Shown piece by piece: positions 21,704-32,412 of a stretch of 64,000 nt of DNA (the first letter of the stretch is position 1; every line of letters starts with the position of its first letter). The DNA is from Ichthyophis bannanicus (Eukaryota; Chordata; Amphibia; Gymnophiona; Ichthyophiidae). The notes beneath the pieces were generated by a model that saw only the letters and a list, made by a program, of their open reading frames with translations, ran no database searches and was not told where the DNA came from. The position numbers and the translations under genes were made by a program. Location: assembly GCA_033557465.1 (NCBI GenBank), contig CM066031.1, positions 1,068,426,444-1,068,490,443 of the forward strand, read 5' to 3'.

Positions 21704-23601
21704 ATGGCTTCCAGCGGTTTTAAAAAGTGTGATCGGTGTAAGAAAATTGATGTCTCTCACCGACACACATGACTGCTGCCTTTGGTGCCTCGGTCCTGAT
21801 CACGACTCTAAGATGTGTGGACCATGTGGGAAGATGTCTTCCAAGGCACTGCGAAGTCGCCAGCAGCAGAAAGAAAGGCTTTTTTCTGACTCAGCCTCCG
21901 GCCGGTCCTGGACCTCGTCTGAGGCCTTGACATCTCGGGATTCGGATCCCGAGCACCATCAACACTCCTCGGACAGGGGGTCCCCCGACCGGGAACGCAA
22001 GAGGAAGAAGCGGCTCGTGAGGGCGTCGTCGGAAGAGGTCCCTGGCTCCTCGAGGGCCAGGTCTAAGACCCCCGACCGTCGCCCCGGGCCCGTGGAACAA
22101 GAGAAGCCTGCCAAGGTTCCTCGTGTGGAACCGGAGTCTGCTGGACACGTAAGTCCTGTTGTCCTTGGACTCTCCTCCCAGAGAGCCGATGTCGGGCCCG
22201 GCGCCACCGGGGCACGAGTTGGTGGCTGCTGCGTCTCCCAAGCTGAGTCTCAGGATGACAGCCTTGGAGTGCAGACTGTCTGCCTTCATGGAACAGCAGC
22301 GGGCACTGATGGCCAGCCTGTCTGGCGCATCTGCCCCGACCACCGGGACATCGACATCGAAGTCGACCCCAGAGACCGAGCCAATACTCGAGACCATGAA
22401 GGCTCGAGGTCGACCTCGATCGCGGTCTCCCTTGACCTTCCGTTTGGGACCGAGGGCGTCGACGCCGGTGCCTCCGGCGTCGGGGCGGGTGCTCCCGGGC
22501 CCCGTGGGGTCGGACTCCGACTCCTCATCGGACGAGTCCGCCTGGGAGACGGAGGATGAGGAGTCCCCTGATACATTCAAGACTCGGTTCGTCCCGTCGG
22601 ACTCACCGCAGTCTGAGCCCCGGAGTAGATCTCCTCCGGAGGATACCCGGTTCTCGGAGTTTGTCCGGGATATGGCCGCCGCTTTGGCTACCCCGGCGGA
22701 CCCCGAGGAAGAGCCTCGAGCTGAGGAGCTCGAGGCCCTGCAGTACGACTCTCCTCTGAAGGAGGCCTTTACTGTCCCGGTTCCTCCGATGCTGGAACAG
22801 CTCCTCTTCCGGATGTGGGAGGCACCGGCCTCGGCGCCGGTTTTAAGCAAGCGGGTCAATTCGATCTATCGACTCAGGAAGAGCCCTGGCTTCCAAAAGG
22901 CACAGCTACCACACCATTCCAAAGTCAGAAGATGCACTCCGCAGTGCCTCCTGGCAGGGAGGCCCGAAACCTCGATGGTTTTGGTAGAAAGTGCTTCCAG
23001 GGCTCGATGCTTGCTTGCCGTGTCCAGTCTCAACCAGCTGTACATGAGCATGTACTTGCGAGACCTGGGCAAGGAGTTGGCCGGGTTCTCTGCTGGTCTC
23101 TCCGGGGAACCCTTGCAGAGATTCAAGTTCTTGTCCTCGGGGATTTGGGAATGCTCCAAGTTCATGTCCCGTGCCGCCTACGATGGCTTCGAGTCTTCGG
23201 CCCGAGTTGTGGCAGCCGGCATCGCGGCTCGACGCCAGGCATGGCTGCAGTCATCGGACCTCGAGCCATGGGTTCAGGACAAGTTCGTCAATGTCCCTTG
23301 CCGAGGTGAAAACCTTTTTGGCAAGCCCATGGCCGAGAAGGCCGCTCAGCTCGAGACCGAGCACCTTACAAGGACAAGGCTGTCTAGGAAGACCTCTGCC
23401 CCTTCTCACAAGAAGAAGGGCTCGGATAAAAAGCCCTTTTACCCGAGGAAGGGCACTGCGTACAAACAGTACCCTCAGTATCAGGCTGCCCAAGCTGTAC
23501 CCCAGGGTCAGCAAGCCAAGGGGCAGGGTAATGGGCCCCGTAGGCAGAGGATCCCCAAGCCTTCGGCCCCTGCTTCCACTCAGCAGGGTGGGGGTTTTTG
23601 A
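21704..23601 (+). pseudogene. DIRS-C Gag-like protein, two frameshifts
   Basis: Starts at the ATG at 21704 (MASSGFKKCDRCKK). A frame change near 21755 leads into SLTDTHDCCLWCLGPDH, then MCGPCGK, forming a Cys/His-rich N-terminus that could bind zinc. A charged, serine/arginine/proline-rich linker follows in the frame at 21648-22559. A second change near 22170 enters the frame at 22159-23601. This third frame holds the capsid-like region (MLEQLLFRMWEAPASAP, LNQLYMSMYLRDLGKELAGF, CSKFMSRAAYDGFESSA, VPCRGENLFGKPMAEKAAQL) and a basic, Q-rich tail. Total about 630 codons. Gag would package the RNA and form the particle. GC content is high, with CpG still frequent. Confidence 0.82.
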
Positions 23602-23830
23602 CTCCTCAAGCATAGCCTCTCCGTTCCTGCTCCCCCAACCCTGCACAGGAGGTCGCCTCGTCCTCTTTGCCCACCAGTGGCCTCGCATCACGGGGGACAG
23701 TTGGGTGCTAAACATAGTTCACAGGGGCTATGCACTGCACTTTCACCAACTGCCTCCTCCATATTTTCCAGGAGAGCCTCCAAGGCCTCCCCTGCACACA
23801 GATCTTCTCCTCCAGGAGCTCTAAGGTCTG

Positions 23831-25511
23831 TTGGTGGACAGGGCGGTGGAGCCTGTGCCTTTTCAAATGCAAGGTCAAGGGTTCTATTCCAGGTATTTCC
23901 TGGTACCCAAAAGAACCGGTGGCCTTCGACCTATCCTGGACCTCAGGAATCTCAACAAGTTCCTAGAGAAAAAAAGTTCAAGATGCTTACTTTTGGAACA
24001 CTTCTGCCCTACCTCCAGCAGGGAGATTGGCTATGCTCCTTAGATCTAAAGGATGCGTACACTCACATCCTCATTCATCCAGACCACAGAAAGTACCTCA
24101 GGTTCATTGTGGGAGGAAACCATTATCAGTACAGAGTACTGCCTTTTGGCCTAACCTCCGCTCCCAGGGTCTTTACCAAATGCCTGGTAGTGGTGGCGGC
24201 CTACCTGAGAACTCAAGGCATCTTTGTCTTTCCTTATCTGGACAACTGGCTCATAAGAGGTCAGACATGCCAGGAGGCCCGGCAGGCCACCCTCAGGACT
24301 ATTGCTCTTCTTCAAAGCTTGGGGTTTGTGATAAACTTCGCAAAGTCCACTTTGCTCCCCTCCCAGAACTTGGAGTTCATAGGGGCAAGGCTAGACTCTG
24401 TCCTGGCAAAGGCATTCTTGCCAAAAGACAGAGCTCAAAGACTCATAAACTTAGCAAACCAGTTTCTCAGCAGGTCACTGGTCTCCGCCAGACTCTGCCT
24501 GAGGCTTCTAGGCCACATGGCTTCGACAGTGCATGTGACCCCCAATGCCAGGCGCCATATGAGGCCTGCACAGTGGTGCCTTCGGAGTCAGTGGTCACAG
24601 GCCACAGGCAGCCTCAGAGACAGGATAATGGTGTCCAGACCTTTTCTGGACTTCCTCAACTGGTGGTTGCACCCACCCAATCTACTGAAAGGGGTGCCTT
24701 TTCAAAATCCTGGGTACACAGTGGTACTGACCACAGACGCCTCCCTGCAAGGCTGGGGGGCTCATTGTCTGAACAAGTGCACCCAGGGCCTGTGGTCTCC
24801 CTGGGAGGCCGCACAGCAGATCAATCTCCTAGAACTCAGGGCTATTCAATTAGCACTTAGAGCTTTCTCTCCTGCCCTGGCTGATCAATCTGTCCTGGTT
24901 CAGACAGACAACCAGGTAGCCATGTTTTATGCGAACAAGCAAGGCGGAACTGGGTCCAGGCTCCTTTGTCAGGAGGCACAGGACTTTTGCTCATTTGCCC
25001 TCAAGCACAACATGCTCCTCAACGCTGTATACCTTCCAGGCCAGGAAAATTACCTGGCCGACAGGTTGAGCAGAATTCTGCAGCCCCACGAGTGGCAGCT
25101 GCATCCTTTGGTGGTTCAGAAGATCTTCCTGAAATGGGGTCTTCCCTTGATAGATCTGTTTGCTAGTCCACTGAACAAACAGCTGCCTCGGTTCTGCTCC
25201 AGACAGCCGCATCCACTGAGGGTAGCAGCCGATGTTTCTCTGATACCATGGTCTCAGGGCCTCCTGTATGCGTTTCCTCCCATGCCTTTGGTGGCCCGAA
25301 CTCTGTTCAGAATTCTTCAGGACAAGGCCTCAGTCCTGCTGGTGGCTCCCAGTGGCCGAGACAGCCTTGGTTTCCACTTCTGCTTCAGCTGGCAGTGGAT
25401 CCCCCACTGCCTCTGGGGTTGCAACCCGACCTTCTCGCTCAGGATCAGGGTTCCCTTCTGCACCCCAATCTCAAAGCTCTCAATTTGATGGCCTGGAGGC
25501 TGCAAGGGTAG
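23831..25511 (+). pseudogene. DIRS-C reverse transcriptase-RNase H, two frameshifts
   Basis: The N-terminal RT block (FLVPKRTGGLRPILDLRNLN) is in the frame at 23831-23975. A frame change at an A-run near 23970 leads to the main frame, which is open to about 25350: SLDLKDAYTHILIHPDHRKY, VLPFGLTSAPRVFTKC, the active-site segment FPYLDNWLIRG (second Asp replaced by Asn), RNase H blocks TTDASLQGWGAHC, INLLELRAIQLALRAF and QTDNQVAMFYANKQGG, and IDLFASPLNKQLPRFCSR. A further change near 25350 leads to the C-terminus WPRQPWFPLLLQLAV (frame ending at 25511). The end overlaps the recombinase gene. Confidence 0.85.
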
Positions 25512-26548
25512 TTTTGGCTCCCTGGGGCCTACCTAAGGAGGTTGAGGAGGTTATCCTAGCCTCTAGGAAACAGTCCACTAGGAAAACCTATGCTCTTAAG
25601 TGGAAAAGGTTTTCTATGTGGTGTCAGCTACGTACACAAGATCCTTTCTCCTGTACTGTACCAGTAGTGCTTCAGTACTTACTGCACTTACCCAATCAGG
25701 GACTTAAGTCCAATTCTGTTCGGGCCCACCTCTCAGCTTTATCAGCTCACCACTCACTGGTGGAAGGACTGTCTCTCTCGGTTCATCCCTTGGTGTCCCG
25801 CTTTCTCAGAGGCTTGCTTTTGCTCAAGCCTGCAATCCGTCCTCCTGCTCCTGAGTGGGAGTTGAATGTGGTCTTGCAGCAACTGACTCGCCCACCTTTT
25901 GAGCCGATGGCTACTTGCCCCCTATGCTTCCTGTCCTGGAAGACACTCTTCTTGATAGCCCTAATCTCAGCCAGGCGAGTGAGTGAGCTTCAGGCCCTGG
26001 TCTGTGACAGGCCTTACACTCGCTTCTATAGGAACAGGGTAGTCCTTAGGACTCATCCAAAGTTCCTCCCTAAAGTTGTCTCCTCTTTTCACCTCAACCA
26101 GGAGGTGGTTCTTCCAACATTCTTCCCTAGGCCTCATGCAAGCCAGGCTGAAGCAGTTTTGCATACCCTGGACTGTAGGAGGGCCTTATCCTTCTACCTT
26201 GACCGTACACAGGGGCATAGAAGGGCTACTCAGCTCTTCGTGTCTTTTGACCCTAATAAGTTGGGGTTGGCTGTGTCCAAGCGTACCTTGTCTATCTGGG
26301 TAGCTGACTGTATCACCTGGGCTTACAGGGCGGCTGACCTTCCTTTGCAGGGTCGGGTCACAGCCCACCGTGTCAGGGCAATGGCTGCCTCTCTGGCTCA
26401 TCTCCGCGCTGTACTGTTGGTAGACATCTGCAGGGCTGCAACTTGGTCTTCAAGCCAGACTTTTGCGGCCCATTACTGTCTGGAGAGGGAGTTCCGTAGG
26501 GACAGTGCTTTTGGCCAGGCAGTACTCCGGAATCTCTTTGAGGTATAG
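25268..26548 (+). CDS. DIRS-C tyrosine recombinase, intact frame
   Basis: A 426-codon open frame overlapping the end of the RT gene in another frame, the normal DIRS arrangement. Residues 1-80 are probably RT overlap; homology to DIRS-A and DIRS-B starts near residue 83 (LAPWGLPKEVEEVILASRKQ). The core-binding domain spans about 95-185 and the catalytic domain about 195-415. Candidate catalytic residues are R236 in SARRVSELQAL, the HxxR box H367-R370 in TAHRVRAMAAS, W393, and the nucleophile Y403 in AAHYCLE. The enzyme would integrate the circular DNA copy. This is the most intact gene in the window. The first ATG is used as the start, but the true start could be downstream. Confidence 0.88.
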   Translation: MRFLPCLWWPELCSEFFRTRPQSCWWLPVAETALVSTSASAGSGSPTASGVATRPSRSGSGFPSAPQSQSSQFDGLEAARVVLAPWGLPKEVEEVILASRKQSTRKTYALKWKRFSMWCQLRTQDPFSCTVPVVLQYLLHLPNQGLKSNSVRAHLSALSAHHSLVEGLSLSVHPLVSRFLRGLLLLKPAIRPPAPEWELNVVLQQLTRPPFEPMATCPLCFLSWKTLFLIALISARRVSELQALVCDRPYTRFYRNRVVLRTHPKFLPKVVSSFHLNQEVVLPTFFPRPHASQAEAVLHTLDCRRALSFYLDRTQGHRRATQLFVSFDPNKLGLAVSKRTLSIWVADCITWAYRAADLPLQGRVTAHRVRAMAASLAHLRAVLLVDICRAATWSSSQTFAAHYCLEREFRRDSAFGQAVLRNLFEV

Positions 26549-26639
26549 GCAACTTCTGCCCTCCTGCCCTTTGTTGGGCTTCCGGTGGAGGTTGTGTCAG
26601 TGAAAAGCCTTTCTTTGCTGCTGGGACTAGAGGGAGTTC

Positions 26640-27785
26640 TAGTAACATAGTAACATAGTAGTTGACGGCAGATAAAGACCAGCATGGTCCATCCAGTCTG
26701 CCCAGCGAGATGGCAAGAGTAGGTGCACCTGTCGCTCCGCGCAGGCCACCCCTCTCCATATCCTTGTTCAGGGGTAAACCCACCACTCCATATAGGACAC
26801 CCCTAAGACGTTATATGGTTCGGAAGTTAGATGGTACCGTTTATTTTGTTTTTTTTCCTATTTCTGTAAAGGGATCCTCTGTGTTTGTCCCATGCCTTTT
26901 TGAATTCCGTCACCGTGTTCGCCCCTACCACTTCCATCGGGAGGGCATTCCAAGCATCCACCACCCTTTCAGTGAAAAAATATTTCCTGACATTGCCTTT
27001 CAATTTACCCCCTTGCAGTTTCATGTTATGCCCTCTAGTTTTACAGGTTCCCCGTCTTTGGAAGAGGTTTGTTTGTTCATCATTTCTCTTTAAGTATTTA
27101 AAGGTCTGAATCATATCTCCCCTGTGCCTCCTTTCCTCCAAGGTATACATATTTAGGTCTTCAAGTCTCTTCTCATAAGGCTTCTGACGCAGGCTCCAAA
27201 TCATTTTGGTCGCCTTCCTCTGAACAGTCTCCAGTCTTTTTACATCCTTTGCAAGATATGGTCTCCAAAACTGAACGCAGTATTCCAAGTGAGGCCTCAC
27301 CAGTGACCTATACAGTGGCATAAGTACCTCTTCTTTTCTGCTGGTAATCCCTCTTTGTATGCAGCCCAACATCCTCCTGGCTTTTGCCACCGCCTTGTCG
27401 CACTGTTTTGCCACCTTGAGATCAGCAGAGATAATCACACCAAGGTCTTTTTCCTGAACTGTGCATACCAACCTTTCTCCCCCTATCTTGTACATTTCTC
27501 TTGGATTTCTGCTACCCAAGTGCATGACACTGCACTTTTTTGCATTAAATCGTAGTTGCCAAGCTTTAGACCAGTCTTCCAGCTTTTGTAGATCTTTCTT
27601 CATGTTAACCACTCCCTCAGGGGAGTCCACTCTGTTGCAAATTTTTGTGTCGTCTGCAAAAAGACAGACTTTTCCATTCAGTCCTTCAGCAATATCACTC
27701 ACAAATACATTGAACAGTGCCGGGCCCAGGACCGAACCCTGGGGCACCCCGCTAATCACCTTCTTCTCATCCGAGTGAGCTCCAT
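26640..27785 (-). mobile_element. CR1 LINE copy 2, 5'-truncated, in DIRS-C
   Basis: Minus-strand CR1 3' fragment with the same tail (tandem TTACTATG in sense) and 3' UTR as copy 1. It carries an RT C-terminal frame at 26827-27759. Insertion between the recombinase stop (26548) and the internal complementary region adds 1.1 kb without touching coding sequence. Confidence 0.88.
26827..27759 (-). CDS. CR1 ORF2 RT C-terminal fragment
   Basis: A 310-codon open frame starting at ISGVPQGSVLGPALFNVFVS with an intact FADDTKI catalytic box, followed by the thumb region (KVAKQCDKAVAKARRMLGCI) and C-terminus (FFTERVVDAWNALPMEVVGA). It is a truncated LINE copy lacking the endonuclease and the first RT Asp. 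The open frame and intact DD suggest it is younger than copy 1. Confidence 0.85.
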   Translation of the reverse strand: MISGVPQGSVLGPALFNVFVSDIAEGLNGKVCLFADDTKICNRVDSPEGVVNMKKDLQKLEDWSKAWQLRFNAKKCSVMHLGSRNPREMYKIGGERLVCTVQEKDLGVIISADLKVAKQCDKAVAKARRMLGCIQRGITSRKEEVLMPLYRSLVRPHLEYCVQFWRPYLAKDVKRLETVQRKATKMIWSLRQKPYEKRLEDLNMYTLEERRHRGDMIQTFKYLKRNDEQTNLFQRRGTCKTRGHNMKLQGGKLKGNVRKYFFTERVVDAWNALPMEVVGANTVTEFKKAWDKHRGSLYRNRKKNKINGTI

Positions 27786-27840
27786 GTGAGCTTCTCTTGT
27801 TCAGCCTGGGTTCCTCGGTAGCCCAGAGCTAGGGAGTCAC

Positions 27841-27940
27841 CCATATGTGAGGACTGACTTCCTGCTTGGTCCTGGAGAAAGAGTAGTTACTCACCTGTAA
27901 CAGCTGTTCTCCAGGAGCAGCAGGAATCAGTCCTCACAAC
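27841..27940 (+). repeat. DIRS-C internal complementary region
   Basis: Contains CTTCCTGCTTGGTCCTGGAG (complement of the left end) joined to AGAGTAGTTACTCACCTGTA (complement of the right end) with the shared AAA/TTT between them. It represents the template for circularisation in DIRS replication. Confidence 0.88.
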
Positions 27941-28011
27941 CCTTCCCTGGGAGTTGCAGTTGTACATAGTTTATTTTTACCTTTTGTGTGCTGTTCTTAG
28001 CTATGTCATTT

Positions 28012-28197
28012 GACTGAGGTAAGATGGCACCTTTAGGCGGGAAGGGAACCGCGCATGCGTGCCTGCATTCCCAAAGGCTTTCATGGAAAGCTGGGGAAAT
28101 GCTCTGCTAGGGCTTCATCAGCATTGATGACACCCATATGTGAGGACTGATTCCTGCTGCTCCTGGAGAACACCTGTTACAGGTGAGTAACTACTCT
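28012..28197 (+). repeat. DIRS-C right inverted terminal repeat
   Basis: Inverse copy of the left terminal repeat plus the right-only extension ACCTGTTACAGGTGAGTAAC, ending at ACTACTCT. The extension is mirrored in the internal complementary region. Confidence 0.87.
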
Positions 28198-30213
28198 TTC
28201 CCTGCCGCCTGACCCTGACTGAGGCAGCTGGGGACCGGATTGGGCGGTGGGAACTCACCCTGGGAATGGTGTACTGCGCTTTGCACTGTTGCATACCGTA
28301 CCTCTGAACTCCCCTGAGTAGTGACATACAAGTGTTGCGGAACCATCCTGCTCACTCCTGCCTGTATGCATTGGCACCTGGTGATGCTGCAGACAGTCCT
28401 ATGGTCCAGGGACCCCGCCAGGCTTACCTGTCTCCCCCCCCCCCCCGGATATATGGATGAGCAGTCCTCCAACCAAACACACACATGCACCCTCACTTGC
28501 TGTCCCACAGAAACAGCCGTCTGTCAAAAGAATGCCCTGCACCAAATGTCTTAGCTGATGGAAAGGAAACTATAGCATTCAATACTTCCAACCCAGCATC
28601 ATACCTGCTCACTGCATTTCAATTTCACTACTTACATACATGATAACTACAGCAGTGGACCTCTCACAGATACAGAGCTGCAGTAGGCCTAAACAGCCCT
28701 TCCAGTATATCGGCCTCAAGGGTACCACCCAGTATGCGCATTGCACATCATAGGCCCACATATGTAAACAACTGCAACAGTGACCTGTGCACAAGATATG
28801 TGCCATATAGCCACTGGTATAAGATATCCCCAATATAGTGTTCCAATAGGATTCACATATGCCCTCATCTGCATCAGGGGACTGTACACATGGCATAGTG
28901 CATATTGTAGAAATCCACTGGGTGGAATGTAACACTCCAGCTGGCTGGGTGCTGCACATAGCAACGATGGCTGGACCTACATTTTCACATGGGGTGCTAG
29001 GACTCTGTCACCAGTATTATTTCCAGGACACGGGCATTATTAGGGAGACCTAGTTGTGCCCCTTTAGCTCACACAGCAAATGCCAGCATAGCCGGATTGA
29101 CCACCTGTGCTTTACTGCATACATTTGTGGGGGTGTTTTTCTGCTGTTTTGATTTATCTTCCATCTCCTCTATTTTCCATTCCGTAACCCTGCATGCTGT
29201 GGTTTTCTAAACTGCCGTCACACCAGTGCACAGTATAGATGAGACATCCAGTCACCACTATTGGCTGCATTGGGGTGAAGAGCAGTAATATTTCTAAGTC
29301 CTACCATTATTCCACGGTTTTGCAGGTATACCCTGGATGTCTGCCAGGCCAACTGCAGACATATACGGGAGTGACCGGAATACTTTATATGTCTCTGTGG
29401 CTTACCAAGCCCCTGTTCCGCTCCTTCCCACTCACGTTCTGTGATCCCCGTGTAAGTGCTGTGTACGTGCAGGGCCACGGAGGTTCAGAATACGATTTTG
29501 GATGTTTTCACGAGGTAAACATCTATTTTGCATGTACAGGTGGCTTGTTCGTGGTTCAGAATGACCTTGTAGGTGTTTAGTGCAGGTTTGGGAAGGATCA
29601 GGTACAGCTCGCACATGGGATGCTACTGCTAGCTGTCATGCCTGCTGATGCTACAGCTGCACCTAATGCCACCTCAAGAGGTGAAGCTAACTGCAGCCAT
29701 GCTACTGGTAGCACAGTCTCTGCCATGTCCTTTCCAAAATACCTCTGAAGTGCCATGGAGTAGTTGCAACCCAACTCTGACCTCAGAACATATGTTTCCT
29801 GACTTCCCCATCCCTAAAGATCACCTGCTCATCTAATCCCCATTGTGCCTGACCCCCCCCCCCCCCAATGATAGATTCCCCCACCCCCGGATCATCACTC
29901 CCTCCCTTGGACAGCATCCCCACCCAACCAAGAGACACCCCCCTGAAAAGATCCACACCTGAACAAGAGAACCCCCCTGAACAAGAAACATAGCTGACCA
30001 AGAAAAACTCTGGAACAAGATATCCCCCCTCCCCGCCCCATAGACAAGATCCACACCTAAACAAGAGAAACCCTCTGAAGAAGCTCCTCGCCCTTCTCTC
30101 ACTTCCTGCCACTCTGGAACTCACCTAGAGAATTCCTTGGTTTCTAGTGACCAGGTCAGTAGTGGTCCCACTCCACTCTTGCCACAGAGCTGCCGCATTC
30201 CAAAATGGTGGTT
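28198..30213. other. Unassigned sequence with tail of older repeat
   Basis: The first 60 bp or so continue the DNA-transposon-like repeat interrupted by DIRS-C. The rest has a poly-C tract (28436-28446), another C-run near 29850, and short ORFs with no recognisable motif. No gene is supported. Confidence 0.5.
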
Positions 30214-30720
30214 ATGACCTGTAGAGCCCCATTCTGGGAGGGGGACGTCTGGGCCATCCAGACATCCCCACTGAAGACGGGGCCGTTAAAACCCGATTCT
30301 GGTCAACGGGAACAAAATGTTCCCATGGGAGCCAGAATTGGGTCCGAGGACGACCCCGTGTGCCCCTCCTGCCTGCTGGGATGCCCTCCCCACAGGCGCC
30401 CCAGACCACTGCATTCCCAGACCACCAAATCCCTGCTGCCTGACCCACGGCTGGCCTCCCGCAGCCTTGGTTTGGGTTCCCCTGCCTGTGGTTTAAGCTG
30501 TACATTCTGAAAAGCCCGACAAGATGTACAGGGCCGTAACCTGAATTGGCTCTGTACACCCTATCGGTCTGACACACCCCCTCCCGCCCCCCCACCTGAA
30601 GCTCAGGACGTACCGGGAGAGCCGGTGGGGGAATAGGCTCTAGGTAGATTGCAGGGCCGCACATCCCAGCGGGACGTGCAGCCCCGCAACCCACATTCCA
30701 GAATGAGGGCCTTAGTATTT
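30214..30720 (+). mobile_element. Harbinger-like repeat with conserved hairpin, copy 1
   Basis: Inverted ends GCCCCATTCTGGGA (30226) and TTCCAGAATGAGGGCC (to about 30715), with TTA next to the right end, suggest a PIF/Harbinger-like element. Internally a stem GTACAGGGCC / GGCTCTGTAC (30526-30557) encloses a 12-nt loop. Related copies are at 34403-34975 (reversed), 54880-55066 and the one split by DIRS-C. No transposase is seen. Confidence 0.6.
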
Positions 30721-31126
30721 TCTGAAAATCCAGATACACTGTGGGCATTATTCAAGAAGCATCTCCATGTGTAAATAGTGGCATTTACATGTGGAGGTCT
30801 ACAATACATGTGTAAATGCAATTTCACCCTTGCTTGCAAAATTAAGTAGGAGACCTAAGTAGAAGACCAGGTCTAACTGCAAGTCTAAAAGCAAAGGGTA
30901 TTTCTGTTCCAAGTAGCTTTATATCACAAGTGTCCCTGGCCAGTAGGCCTTCCATGAACTGAGGGCACACTCGGATATCTGATTTAAAGGCAATGCAAGG
31001 AACACAGGCAGGCCGAAGATCCCTATAAATGTATATGCAACAGGTAAAGTTTTATGAAAAGACAGGCAATGATAATGTTTGAAAGTCTTAGCTGAGTGTG
31101 TAGTCTCTTGAAGTTCTGATAGCAGA

Positions 31127-31536
31127 CTGGTTCAGTTCAACCTCTTCCAAAGACGGGGAAGCTGTAAAACTAGAGAGCATAACATAAAGCTGCAAAGCAA
31201 TGTCAGGAAATACATTTTCACTGAAAGGGTGGTGGATGCTTGGAATGCCCTTCCGATGGAAGTGGTGGGGGCAAATACAGTGACAGAATTCAAAATGGCA
31301 TGGGACAGACATAGTGGATCCCTTTATAGCAACAGGATAAAATCAAAATAAGCATAACTATCTCTTATATCTGAACAAATAGGGGTGACCTACACAGAGC
31401 GGTGGGTACACCCCTAAACAAAGGCATGGGGAGGGGTGACCTGCATGGAGTGGCAGGTGCACCTACTCTTGCCGCCTTGCTGGGCAGACTAGATGGACCA
31501 TTCTGGTCTTTATCTGCCGTCATTTACTATGTTACT
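31127..31536 (+). mobile_element. CR1 LINE copy 3, 3' end only
   Basis: Plus-strand 5'-truncated CR1. The RT C-terminus is readable (FTERVVDAWNALPMEVVGA region, then SNRIKSK and a stop), followed by the 3' UTR and the TTACTATGTTACT tail at 31524-31536. Confidence 0.85.
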
Positions 31537-32078
31537 TGGAAATCCACAACATATATGAATTTCAAGGAGGCATAGTGGAAGTGGAGTTGGACATGGCCTA
31601 GATAAGCCAAAAATCTACACACATTCCCTGTTTTACAAAAGGAATCAACATATATGACCAAAATGTTAATGTCAGGTTTAAGTTGCTCGGAGACATGCAT
31701 TGGTTTTTCAGAGTTCTCATTTCAGTGAGGCTTTACACAAGAGAGAAATGGGACAATTCTTCCTAACCCCCATTGTTAATTTCCTTCTCCAAAATGTAAA
31801 ATTACAAAATTGCAGGCTCTTTTACTTAATTGCTAGGGCTTCTATGTATAGTTTTATAGAATGTCTCAGTTACACATAGAAGTTGCAAAGTTGCCAGTTC
31901 CACATTGGAAGCTTTTGTGTTAGCACTGTTCATCTCTCCCATGGGTACATTTGTAAAATGGATCCCTCTGTAGGTGATAGTAAATCCACATGCGTTCGTG
32001 CACATCCTTTTCATATTTTACAAAAGGCTATATGTTCAGCAGAGCATTTTGTAAAAACATTGCTGGAACTGAGCAGAT

Positions 32079-32247
32079 CAGTGGTTCTCAACCCAGTCCT
32101 CTGAGACCCTTAGGCCAGTCAGGATTTCAAGATATCCACAATGAACTGCTTCCATTGTATGCAGATCAATCTCATGAATATTCATTGTGGACATCCTGAA
32201 AACCTGACTGGCTTGGGGGTCCCAGAGGACTAGGTTGAGAATCACTG
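32079..32247. mobile_element. hAT-type palindromic MITE, 169 bp
   Basis: Ends CAGTGGTTCTCAACCCAGTC and the complementary GGTTGAGAATCACTG, with internal self-complementarity throughout. It has the same family look as 54191-54384. The flanking 8-mers (GAGCAGAT and CTCTACAT) match poorly, so the duplication has decayed or the ends are slightly off. Confidence 0.72.
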
Positions 32248-32412
32248 CTCTACATCTTAATTCCAATCTCAAAATGCTATGTAAAATTTGGTCTTTATAT
32301 CCACTGATACACCTTCATCTTCATATTTATTCATGTCTTCAAAAGAATATGGCAGATCCCTGATGGCTAAATCCATGTTGACTTTGTCCCATTAAACTAC
32401 ATCTATCTATAT

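Larger units (their letters stand above)
21291..28197 (+). mobile_element. DIRS-C retrotransposon, best preserved copy
   Basis: Complete DIRS layout: left inverted terminal repeat, gag, RT-RNase H, tyrosine recombinase, internal complementary region (27841-27940) and right terminal repeat (28012-28197). The ends meet at a shared TTT: left TTTCTCCAGG, right AACTACTCTTT, and the internal region contains the fused junction CCTGGAGAAAGAGTAGTT. No long target duplication is seen, as expected for DIRS. A 1.1-kb CR1 (26640-27785) sits between the recombinase and the internal region. Frameshifts in gag and RT mean it is not autonomous now. Confidence 0.92.

Noticed and set aside
21891..22859. 322-codon minus-strand ORF
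   Set aside because: Antisense shadow of the GC-rich DIRS-C gag, low complexity, no homology to any family.
28859..29580. Several short ORFs of 60-115 codons
   Set aside because: No motif, no splice context and no similarity to other copies in the window.
29840..30124. Minus-strand ORFs near a C-run
   Set aside because: Cys/Gly-rich frames arising from C-runs and simple composition; no supporting features.
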